Positions 1 to 5,636 of a DNA stretch of 6,633 nt are shown here, piece by piece. This stretch comes from Chloroflexota bacterium (GTDB lineage Bacteria > Chloroflexota > Limnocylindria > Limnocylindrales > CSP1-4). The first letter of the stretch is position 1, and each line of letters starts with the position of its first letter. The translations under genes and the position numbers were made by a program. The stretch is from contig JADGQH010000188.1 of assembly GCA_017881985.1 (NCBI GenBank), forward strand, positions 1 to 6,633, given 5' to 3'. Below the pieces are notes generated by a model. That model saw only the letters and a program-made list of their open reading frames with translations, was not told the DNA's origin and searched no databases.

Positions 1-1605
1 GACGAGGACCTCTCCATGACCGAGGTCCCCGACAAGCTGTCCGAAGGGACGGGCCACGGGCGTGGCCGCGGCCGGGGGCGCGTGCGCGTGGAACGCGAGC
101 CGGTGGCGGCATCCCGGCCCGTCGTCGAGCGCGCCGTTCGCGCCCCGCGCACGCGGCGCGTGGAGGCGATCGTCGCCGACGAGCGCGGGTCGGTCGACGA
201 GGTCGAGGAGCAGGTCGCGATCGTCGCGCTGCCCGGCGAGAAGCTCTCGAAGGCCCGGACCGTCCGTGCTGCGGCCCCGGCCCCGGTGCCGGCCGAGCCG
301 GCCGCGACGGACGACGAAGAGGCGGTCGTTCCAGCAGGTGCGGAAGGCGCGCCCGGTGCGCTCGAGACCGAGGGCGACGAGGATGCACCGCGGCGCCGTC
401 GGCGACGCGGTGGCCGCGGCCGCGGCCGTGGGCGTGGTCACGAGGGTGGCGTGGAGACGGCGGCGGACGGCGCGGCCGAGCCGCTTCCCGTGGCGGCGCT
501 CAGCGACGAGGATGCCGAGCTCGAGTTCGAGGTGGACGACGAATCCATCCCGGCGCCGCGCCCGGCACCCCGACCAGCCGCGTTCGGCTCCGTGTGGGAC
601 TCGCAGATCGGTGTTGCCGCCCCGGTGGCCGGTCGACCGGCCACGGAGGACGAGGAGTTCGACGACGAGCCGGAGATCCCCGAGTATCTGCTCGCGGAGC
701 GCCGGAACCGTGGCGGGCAGGGTGCCCGTGGCGGTCAGCCGATCCAGGGGAACCGCGGTGGTCGCGGTCGAGCCGGCTCGTACGCCGCGGCGATCGATCG
801 CGAGCGGTACGGTCGGGGAGGCGCCCCGAGCAGCGCCGGCGGGTCGGTGCGCTTCGGCGAACCTGCCGGCCGGGGTGGGGTGAATCGCGATGCAGGACCG
901 CGCCGCGACGTGGCGCCGCGACGTGATGCAGCCCCGCGTCGCGATATGGGTCGGCCGGTACAGGCTCGCCCGGAGCGCCTCGAGGGGCGCTCGGGAAGCA
1001 GCGAGCCGTGGAGCGAGGTCCCGCCGGAGCTCGAGGAGCTCCTGAAGGCACAGCTGGCGCAGAAGCTCGGCCGCCAGGCCGAGACGCGACCGGCCGCGGG
1101 CGCAGCTGCCCCGGTTGAGAGCGTGTCCGCCCAGGGTGACGCCGTCGCGGCCGAAGCCGACGCGCCGACGCCGGCGCGCGGGCGTGGACGCCGGCGGGTC
1201 GCAGGTGCCACGGCCGCCGCCGTGGACCTGGTCACGGCCCCGTCCGTCGAGAAGGCGCCCGAGTCCGCTCCCGCGCCGGTTCGACGTCGTCGCGCCACGG
1301 GCGCGGCCGCATCGGCGGCAGCGCCAATCCTCCCAGCAACGCCGCCGGTCGAGCCCACGCCCGAGGTCACTGCGGCCCCGAAGCGCCGGGCCGGCAGACC
1401 GAAGGCCGCTGCGGCTGTCGAGGCGACACCCGCGGCGCCGGTGGAGGCGGCCGCCCCGGCCACCCCGAAGCGCCGAGCCCCCCGGGCAGCGGCCGCGTCG
1501 GCCGCGCCGACGGCATCCGCGACGGATGCCCCGGCGAGCGCAGATGTCCCGGCGCCGAAGCGCCGCTACGTCCGGAAGGCAGTAGCGCCCGTCGAAGGCG
1601 CCTGA
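1..1605 (+). CDS. Disordered Arg-Gly and Ala-Pro-Lys rich protein or C-terminal tail, 5' end possibly cut off
   Basis: The frame is open from the window edge to TGA at 1603-1605. The first ATG is at 16, with a GAGGA at 4-8 that could be its ribosome binding site; from there it is 529 aa. The in-frame codons before it also look coding, so this may be the tail of a larger protein. Counting from ATG 16: RG repeats at residues 15-24; a run of six Arg followed by GGRGRGRGRG near 126-141; acidic stretches at 99-123 and 163-176; an acidic-to-basic segment containing PEYLLAERR at 222-230; PRRD repeats at 295-310; one likely amphipathic helix (ELEELLKAQLAQKLG, 338-352); then an Ala/Pro tail with basic patches, one reading AGRPK like an AT-hook core. 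No enzymatic domain is visible. RG boxes and histone H1-like tails usually bind RNA or DNA. A tail of topoisomerase I, an RNase or a helicase is possible but not shown. The next gene starts 16 bases after the stop. Confidence 0.75.
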   Translation, partial: DEDLSMTEVPDKLSEGTGHGRGRGRGRVRVEREPVAASRPVVERAVRAPRTRRVEAIVADERGSVDEVEEQVAIVALPGEKLSKARTVRAAAPAPVPAEPAATDDEEAVVPAGAEGAPGALETEGDEDAPRRRRRRGGRGRGRGRGHEGGVETAADGAAEPLPVAALSDEDAELEFEVDDESIPAPRPAPRPAAFGSVWDSQIGVAAPVAGRPATEDEEFDDEPEIPEYLLAERRNRGGQGARGGQPIQGNRGGRGRAGSYAAAIDRERYGRGGAPSSAGGSVRFGEPAGRGGVNRDAGPRRDVAPRRDAAPRRDMGRPVQARPERLEGRSGSSEPWSEVPPELEELLKAQLAQKLGRQAETRPAAGAAAPVESVSAQGDAVAAEADAPTPARGRGRRRVAGATAAAVDLVTAPSVEKAPESAPAPVRRRRATGAAASAAAPILPATPPVEPTPEVTAAPKRRAGRPKAAAAVEATPAAPVEAAAPATPKRRAPRAAAASAAPTASATDAPASADVPAPKRRYVRKAVAPVEGA

Positions 1606-1621
1606 GCCCGGGTCCCGACGC

Positions 1622-2941
1622 ATGGCGGGACGCGGCACGGGCCTGTCGGAGGCCGGCGGGGAACCGCCGGCCTCAGGCGCGCGCTCGTCGACCGGATCCC
1701 CGCGTCGATCTGCCGGCCCGCGTTCGCCGGCCGCCACGGGCCGAGCGGCCGGACCGCATTCGGCGCCCGAGACTGGCACGGCAACCGGTCCGGCCACGCG
1801 CTTCGCCACCCGTGGCCAGCCGGCCGCGCTTACGGCTGTCGAACGGATGCTCGCCCGCGGCGTCCCGCAGGTGCTGCTCCTGATCGGTCCGGGCGCCGTC
1901 GGGAAGACCACGCTCGCCCTGGACCTTGCGGCCGGGCTGCTCTGTGCCGCCGAGGAGGGCGTCCCGCGTCCCTGTCGCGCCTGCCGCGCCTGTCACCTGG
2001 TCGCCGGCGGCACGCACCAGGACCTCCACCGCCTGGCTCCGGAAGGGGCGGGCCGGCAAGTCCGAATCGGCGACCCGGGTGACCCCGACCCGGGCACGGT
2101 TCGCCACCTGATCCGCGAGATGGCGCGCCTTCCGGTGGAAGGTCGCCACCGCGTGGCGGTCATCGAGGGCGCGCACCGGATGAACGAGGACGCCCAGAAC
2201 GCGTTGCTCAAGACCCTCGAGGAGCCGCCGCCCGGGGCGACCCTGATCCTCTGCGCCGACGAGCCCGAGCGACTGCTCCCGACGGTCCGGTCACGGGCGG
2301 CGACGCTTCGCCTGGGGCCGCTGGGGATCCGGGCGATCGAGGCCCTGCTGGACGAGCACGGCATCGACCCACCCCGAGCCGCGCGACTGGCGCGCGTGGC
2401 CGGCGGCAGGCCGGGCCTTGCCCTCGCCTACGCGGCCGCGCCAAAGGCCGTCGAGGCACGCGAGGAGATCGCACGAACGCTCCTCGACCTGATCCCGGAG
2501 AATCGCGCGCGGCGCCTCGCAATCGGCCGCGAGCTGCTCACCCGGGCGGCGGACCTCGTGGGCCTGGGCGTCGAGCCGTGGGGAACCGGTGACCGATCGA
2601 CCGAGCCGGCACCCGCGGCGGCGCCGCCGCCGGACGGGGAGGCCGCAGTGGCGAAGGCGGGACGTGCATCGCCGGCGGAGCGGCGACTTGCCGCGCGGGC
2701 GCTCCTCGAGACGTGGACAGCGGTTGCCCGGGACCTCGCCGTGGTCGCGGCCGGCGGACGCGAGCGCGCGGTGGACCTCGCGCTCATCGACGACCTCGAG
2801 ACGGCTGCGGCCCTCCTCCCCGCGGGTGCCGCCCCGGCGTTCCTCGCCCGGCTGGCACGGTCCGCGGAGCTGCTCGATTCGAACGCGAATCCCGAGCTGG
2901 TCGTGGACGTCCTCGTGCTCGCATGGCCGCGTGCGGCGTGA
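1622..2941 (+). CDS. holB: DNA polymerase III subunit delta' (clamp loader)
   Basis: This is a clamp-loader AAA+ subunit that helps open the beta sliding clamp and load it on DNA. In the 439-aa product I see Walker A GPGAVGKT at 89-96; a zinc module C108, C118, C121, C124 (C-x9-C-x2-C-x2-C); THQDLHRL at 131-138; a Walker B/sensor region VAVIEGAHRMNE (178-189); and the hallmark NALLKTLEEPP (193-203). The SRC box reads RSRA at 223-226, so the Arg is kept and the Cys lost. The Walker A and intact zinc module could suggest gamma/tau (dnaX). The overall size, the short LLKTLEEPP-to-SR interval and the lack of a DnaX C-terminal domain favour delta'. The first 60 or so residues are low-complexity Gly/Ala/Ser/Arg ahead of the fold, and another Ala/Pro linker lies at about 321-348. 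ATG 1622 is the only ATG or GTG in frame before the Walker A region, so the extension seems real, although no Shine-Dalgarno is evident. The gene overlaps the acylphosphatase by four bases. Confidence 0.88.
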   Translation: MAGRGTGLSEAGGEPPASGARSSTGSPRRSAGPRSPAATGRAAGPHSAPETGTATGPATRFATRGQPAALTAVERMLARGVPQVLLLIGPGAVGKTTLALDLAAGLLCAAEEGVPRPCRACRACHLVAGGTHQDLHRLAPEGAGRQVRIGDPGDPDPGTVRHLIREMARLPVEGRHRVAVIEGAHRMNEDAQNALLKTLEEPPPGATLILCADEPERLLPTVRSRAATLRLGPLGIRAIEALLDEHGIDPPRAARLARVAGGRPGLALAYAAAPKAVEAREEIARTLLDLIPENRARRLAIGRELLTRAADLVGLGVEPWGTGDRSTEPAPAAAPPPDGEAAVAKAGRASPAERRLAARALLETWTAVARDLAVVAAGGRERAVDLALIDDLETAAALLPAGAAPAFLARLARSAELLDSNANPELVVDVLVLAWPRAA

Positions 2942-3327
2942 CCGTGCCCGACGACGCGACGACCGTGCCCACGGGCCACGACGGCACGCCGGTGGCCGAA
3001 GACGGCGCGCCCCCGGGCCACGACGGGACACCCGCGACTGAGCGCCTGGAGGCGACGGTCATCGGCGCCGTCCAGGGCGTCGGGTATCGCTGGTTCGTGA
3101 TGCAGGTGGCCGGTGGCCTGGAGCTCCGCGGCTGGGTCGCGAACCGGGCGGACGGCTCGGTGGTGTGCGTGGCCGAGGGACCCCGGGCAGCTCTCGAGGC
3201 ATTGCTCACGGCGCTCGCCCGCGGGCCGATCTCGGCGCAGGTGGACCGGGTGATCCCGGCCTGGATGCCGCCGACGGGTCGATTCGAGCGCTTCCAGATC
3301 CGCTCGGGCAGCCACCCCGGGGACTGA
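2938..3327 (+). CDS. acyP: Acylphosphatase with N-terminal extension
   Basis: Acylphosphatase hydrolyses carboxyl-phosphate bonds such as acetyl phosphate or 1,3-bisphosphoglycerate in the cytoplasm. The 129-aa product contains the family signature GAVQGVGYRWFV (43-54), with catalytic Arg51 in the phosphate-binding loop, and GWVANRADGSV (65-75), with catalytic Asn69. The domain runs from about 36 to 122, the usual length of around 90 residues. The first 35 residues are an acidic, Gly/Pro-rich extension holding GHDGTP twice (13-18 and 27-32). Start choice: GTG 2938 gives a GTGA overlap with the holB stop. ATG 2923 (134 aa, 19-base overlap) and GTG 2944 are in frame and cannot be excluded; none has a clear ribosome binding site. 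Coupling to holB translation is likely. The family call is secure; the start is not. Confidence 0.88.
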   Translation: MTVPDDATTVPTGHDGTPVAEDGAPPGHDGTPATERLEATVIGAVQGVGYRWFVMQVAGGLELRGWVANRADGSVVCVAEGPRAALEALLTALARGPISAQVDRVIPAWMPPTGRFERFQIRSGSHPGD

Positions 3328-3342
3328 CCGGAAGCTCGGCCC

Positions 3343-3366
3343 GATCGCCCCGTACGTTCGGGGGAT
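3343..3366 (+). other. GC-rich hairpin after acyP
   Basis: CCCCG (3348-3352) pairs with CGGGG (3359-3363) around a six-base loop TACGTT. The stem can be extended by ATC/GAT with one bulged G. No T-run follows, so it is at best a weak or factor-assisted terminator, or an mRNA 3' end stabiliser for the holB-acyP transcript. It ends where the promoter-like TTGCCA begins. Confidence 0.35.
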
Positions 3367-3394
3367 TGCCACCGCTGATGAGGAGCGCAACGAT
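3366..3394 (+). promoter_or_regulatory. Possible promoter for the small helical gene
   Basis: TTGCCA at 3366-3371 matches the -35 consensus at five of six positions. After 17 bases comes AACGAT (3389-3394), which keeps the important second A and last T of the -10 box but is otherwise weak. The predicted transcription start falls at about 3402, on an in-frame GTG. If real, it would make the ATG at 3378 unusable and the transcript leaderless. Confidence 0.3.
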
Positions 3395-3644
3395 CCTGAG
3401 CGTGAACTCGGACCAGACGATCGCCGAGACGCTTCCGCGTCTCTATCGCGACGTGCTCGACGCGCTGGGCCGTCTCGAGCAGCTGGGCGCCATGGGCGAT
3501 GCCGCGCGCCTCCGCGCCGAGGCGATCGGTGCGTATTCTCGCGCCTGGGACGCCACATGCTACCAGCGGCTCCGTGCCCAGCTGGGCCGGATCGAGGTGG
3601 CGGTCCGCGATCTCGAGCGGAGTCGACGGCCTCGTCCGGCCTGA
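3378..3644 (+). CDS. Small helical hypothetical protein
   Basis: I do not recognise this gene. From ATG 3378 it encodes 88 aa; from the in-frame GTG at 3402 it encodes 80 aa. The body is almost entirely predicted helix (LPRLYRDVLDALGRLEQLG, then a second helical stretch ending LGRIEVAVRDLERSRR). It has a basic tail, no signal peptide, no membrane segment and one Cys. Regular Leu spacing suggests a helical hairpin or a dimerising coil. It is coding rather than chance: third codon positions are nearly all G/C and the gene fills the gap between acyP and the next unit. The GTG start is attractive because a TTGCCA/AACGAT promoter-like pair at 3366-3394 would place the first transcribed base at about 3402, giving a leaderless message. 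TTG 3366 is also in frame. Confidence 0.6.
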   Translation: MRSATILSVNSDQTIAETLPRLYRDVLDALGRLEQLGAMGDAARLRAEAIGAYSRAWDATCYQRLRAQLGRIEVAVRDLERSRRPRPA

Positions 3645-3697
3645 GCGACAGCACGCCCGGCCTCCGCGGCGCGCAGCCCATTGCAGCGCACGGCCGG

Positions 3698-3718
3698 GCG
3701 CAGCGCGCAGAGCGCAGC
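3698..3718 (+). repeat. Three tandem copies of a 7-bp GCGCAGN repeat
   Basis: GCGCAG occurs at 3698, 3705 and 3712 in exact 7-bp register, with a further unphased copy at 3671. It lies 8-28 bases upstream of the -10-like TACCCT and covers the place where a -35 box should be, and no -35 hexamer is visible there. It could be an operator or activator site, or simple slippage in GC-rich DNA. Confidence 0.45.
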
Positions 3719-3725
3719 GCGGCGC

Positions 3726-3731
3726 TACCCT
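3726..3731 (+). promoter_or_regulatory. TACCCT -10 box for a leaderless GTG start
   Basis: TACCCT fits the TANNNT -10 pattern common in high-GC bacteria. Seven bases separate it from GTG 3739, the distance expected between a -10 box and the transcription start, so the mRNA for the operon 3739-5610 would begin at its start codon. There is no recognisable -35 hexamer. Confidence 0.4.
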
Positions 3732-3738
3732 CTCATTC

Positions 3739-4128
3739 GTGAGCGATGAAACGGTTGGCGGCCTCGGGTCCGCGGGCGCCGTCCCGGTCGGTCCCGATCC
3801 CGTTCGAGCCGGCGAACTCCTCGCGATCGCCCTGACCGCACTGGAGGTTCTCTCCGAGCTCGCCGAGACCATCGAAGACGAGTGGATCTACGTGACGAAG
3901 CTCGCCGAGATGGGTCGCGCACGGCTGAACGCTTCCGTGCCCGATGCGGATGCGCTCGTCCCGGCCGAGACCGCCGCCGCGATCGACGCGCTCGCGGTCG
4001 AAGCCGGCCGCATCACCGATCCCCACCGGGCGATCGACTGGCTGTCGACCCTCCCGGCAATCGCCGAGCTCGCGCTCGGCGGGGGAACCGCCGGCGCGGC
4101 GCCCCGACCAGGCACGGGTCGAGCCTGA
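3739..4128 (+). CDS. Hypothetical helical protein, first gene of the nuclease-like operon
   Basis: I do not recognise this 129-aa product. After a Gly/Pro-rich N-terminus (1-22) it is mostly helix: a Leu/Ala-rich acidic helix at about 24-47 (ELLAIALTALEVLSELAETI), an aromatic EDEWIYVTKLAEMGRARL (47-64), and further helices at 75-91 and 96-113 (DPHRAIDWLSTLPAIAELAL). The C-terminal 16 residues are a Gly/Ala/Pro/Arg tail. There is no Cys, signal peptide or clear membrane span. GTG 3739 is preferred as the start because TACCCT (3726-3731) lies at -10 distance, so transcription would begin at or next to the GTG without a leader. The stop is one base before the start of the nuclease-like gene, so the two are probably made together and may interact. 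Whether it is a regulator, inhibitor or subunit cannot be told from the sequence. Confidence 0.7.
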   Translation: MSDETVGGLGSAGAVPVGPDPVRAGELLAIALTALEVLSELAETIEDEWIYVTKLAEMGRARLNASVPDADALVPAETAAAIDALAVEAGRITDPHRAIDWLSTLPAIAELALGGGTAGAAPRPGTGRA

Positions 4129-4129
4129 G

Positions 4130-4807
4130 GTGCGGTTCCAGGATGCTGCGCGCGACGCCCGCGCGGTCGTCTACGCGGGGATCCAGGCGGACCCGCTCGT
4201 GGCTCGCCTGGCGACCCTCGCCGCGGATGCGAGCTACGGCCAGCGGCTGCTGGCCAGGGCCGTCATGAACGGCGAATCGACCGAGCCGGAGACCTGGCGG
4301 CGCATCTTCCCGTCGGTGCTCGGGGCCGGCGCGCCCGACCCCGAACGCGCCGAGGCAATCCTGGCCGCAAGCCTCGAGGTCGCGGAGCGCGGGGAGCAGG
4401 TCAGAAGCCAGTTCCGGGGGGCGTTCGTCGAGTCGCTCGCGCAGGTGCTGGTGGCCCGGCGAGCGGGCGCCGCCGCCGTTCGCCGCGAGCGTCGCGTGCT
4501 ATTCGACGGCGTCGCCGCCGAGATTCACCCGTACGACCTGACCGTCGAGACGGCCGGACGCGAGGAGGCCTGGGACTGCAAGTGGGGCGCGCGGGGGATC
4601 AACGCCGACGTCCTCAACCAGCTCGACGACGCGCGCCGCCACGCGGCCGGCGAGGAGCACGCCCTGCGCGTCGGCTTGGTCGTCTTCGACGTGCGAACCT
4701 CGTGCGCGGTGCGGCTCTCGCAGCAGACGGCGCCGCGGCAGGGAACGGCGGTGGTGACGCTCGAGACGCTCGACGCGCTGGCCGGCCGCAAGCCCACGCC
4801 CGGATGA
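4130..4807 (+). CDS. PD-(D/E)XK nuclease-superfamily-like protein
   Basis: The 225-aa product has two parts. Residues 1-90 are helical with no family I can name. Residues 91-218 carry the pattern of the PD-(D/E)XK restriction-endonuclease fold: a helix with Glu101 (FRGAFVESLAQVLVARR, 95-111), a strand-turn HPYD with Asp136 (133-136), a strand ending WDCKWG with Asp149 and Lys151 (148-153), a following helix containing Gln164 (VLNQLDDARR), and hydrophobic strands LRVGLVVFDV (179-188) and TAVVTLETL (206-214). In that superfamily the Asp, Asp/Glu and Lys bind divalent metal and cleave DNA or RNA phosphodiesters. Spacing and secondary structure fit; activity is inferred. GTG 4130 is chosen because it follows the upstream TGA by one base and codon-like composition begins there; no Shine-Dalgarno is evident, which suggests termination-reinitiation. 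The stop overlaps the thioesterase ATG. Substrate unknown; repair, restriction or defence are all possible. Confidence 0.65.
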   Translation: MRFQDAARDARAVVYAGIQADPLVARLATLAADASYGQRLLARAVMNGESTEPETWRRIFPSVLGAGAPDPERAEAILAASLEVAERGEQVRSQFRGAFVESLAQVLVARRAGAAAVRRERRVLFDGVAAEIHPYDLTVETAGREEAWDCKWGARGINADVLNQLDDARRHAAGEEHALRVGLVVFDVRTSCAVRLSQQTAPRQGTAVVTLETLDALAGRKPTPG

Positions 4808-5610
4808 CGGGGCACGAGGTCACCCCGGCCATCACGCCCGACGTGCTCTGGCTGGAGCAGACGTACCGCGTTCGTTTCGACGAGGCGACGCCAGACGGCC
4901 TGGTGAAGACCTCGGCGCTGCTGGGCTACCTCGGGGATGTCGCCTGGCGCCACTCGGAGGTGCTGGGCTTCCCGCGGGACTGGTATCGCGAGCGCGGGCT
5001 CGCCTGGGTGGTCCGGGCGATCGATGTCGCGCTCGTCGCGCCGATCCACGACGGCGACGAGCTGCGCGTCTCCACCCGGCTTGCCGGGTTCCGGCGGGTG
5101 ATGTGCCGTCGCCGGTCGGAGCTCCGCACCGCCGACGGCAGCATCGCCGGCGAGGTCAGTGTCGATTGGGCGATGACCGACGGCCGCGCCCCGATCCGGA
5201 TCCCGGCCGACTTCACGGAGGTCCCGGGCGTGGACCGTGCGCCGTTCACGCCGACCCGCGTGGACCTTCCGCCTTCGCCACCGGGAGTCGCGGGACTGCC
5301 GCTCGTCCCTCGCCTCCGCGAGCTGGACCCCCAGGGCCACGTGAACAACGCCGTCTACCTCGACTGGATGGACGAGGCGGTCGCGGCCGCCGGCGGTCCC
5401 GACGACGTGCGCGCACCGGAGCGGCGCTACCGTCTCGAGTACCTGCGTCCGGCGGGACCCGGCGCGGCCCTCCGGTCCCTCGCCTGGCGCGACGGCGGTG
5501 GCTGGGCCTGGAGGCTCGCCGACGATGCGGGCGACCTTCTCCGGGGCCGGCTGGACCAACCAGGTGGCGATCCCTTGACAAGGAGTAGCGGAGCCGCAAA
5601 GATAAGATAG
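4804..5610 (+). CDS. Acyl-ACP thioesterase (FatA/FatB-like, double hotdog)
   Basis: This enzyme would hydrolyse acyl-ACP to free fatty acid and ACP, ending fatty acid synthesis in the cytoplasm. The 268-aa product shows two tandem hotdog units. The first spans about 19-126 (DGLVKTSALLGYLGDVAWRH at 31-50, LAWVVRAIDVAL at 66-77, GDELRVSTRL at 84-93). The second spans about 165-248, with the signature LDPQGHVNNAVYLDWMDEA (174-192) matching the D-x-N-x-H-V-N-N-x-x-Y motif of plant and bacterial acyl-ACP thioesterases. Asp175 and His179 are kept, but the Asn between them is Gln177. The later EYRREC segment known from plant enzymes reads EYLRPA (212-217) here. ATG 4804 overlaps the previous stop as ATGA, which decides the start. 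The last dozen residues (PLTRSSGAAKIR) are encoded by AT-rich promoter DNA of the next gene and look like a non-conserved tail. Related hotdog thioesterases acting on acyl-CoA are an alternative. Confidence 0.85.
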   Translation: MTGHEVTPAITPDVLWLEQTYRVRFDEATPDGLVKTSALLGYLGDVAWRHSEVLGFPRDWYRERGLAWVVRAIDVALVAPIHDGDELRVSTRLAGFRRVMCRRRSELRTADGSIAGEVSVDWAMTDGRAPIRIPADFTEVPGVDRAPFTPTRVDLPPSPPGVAGLPLVPRLRELDPQGHVNNAVYLDWMDEAVAAAGGPDDVRAPERRYRLEYLRPAGPGAALRSLAWRDGGGWAWRLADDAGDLLRGRLDQPGGDPLTRSSGAAKIR

Positions 5611-5622
5611 ATTAGTTATAGA
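5575..5622 (+). promoter_or_regulatory. AT-rich promoter island for the ferredoxin reductase gene
   Basis: A perfect -35 TTGACA is at 5575-5580. At 17 or 18 bases lie AAAGAT (5598) or AAGATA (5599) as -10 candidates; TAAGAT (5603) and TATAGA (5617) are better hexamers but too far away. The stretch 5598-5622 is overwhelmingly A/T in an otherwise very GC-rich window and contains AGATA twice in tandem (5600-5609). The -35 and -10 lie inside the thioesterase coding region. Confidence 0.6.
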
Positions 5623-5624
5623 GC

Positions 5625-5629
5625 GAGGG
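5625..5629 (+). promoter_or_regulatory. Ribosome binding site GAGGG for the reductase gene
   Basis: GAGGG is seven bases before ATG 5637 and sets that start. It is the clearest Shine-Dalgarno in the window; most other genes here rely on overlap or leaderless starts. Confidence 0.6.
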
Positions 5630-5636
5630 CACGAGG

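Noticed and set aside
405..441. Simple GGCCGC/CGTGGC-type repeat
   Set aside because: Explained as codons for the Arg-Gly box of the first protein; no regular array or spacer structure like CRISPR.
62..883. Plus-strand Arg/Ser-rich frame overlapping the first gene
   Set aside because: Out-of-frame reading of the RG-rich gene, with no independent codon bias.
735..1463. Minus-strand open frame of 242 codons opposite the disordered protein
   Set aside because: It mirrors Ala/Pro/Arg codons of the plus-strand gene; the product is low-complexity with no domain or start signal.
2428..3681. Long minus-strand open frame (417 codons) across holB, acyP and the small gene
   Set aside because: It crosses three plus-strand genes, two of them recognised families; Arg/Ser-rich product with no motifs.
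2784..3872. Minus-strand open frame of 362 codons
   Set aside because: Overlaps the acylphosphatase and small genes and reads as composition-driven sequence.
3944..4129. Upstream start (ATG 3944) for the nuclease-like gene
   Set aside because: The extra 62 residues are Arg/Pro/Ser low complexity and overlap the previous gene; GTG 4130 directly after its stop is better.
4582..4803. Upstream start for the thioesterase
   Set aside because: The extra region lies out of frame inside the nuclease-like gene and is Arg/Ala low complexity; ATGA at 4804 fits the family N-terminus.
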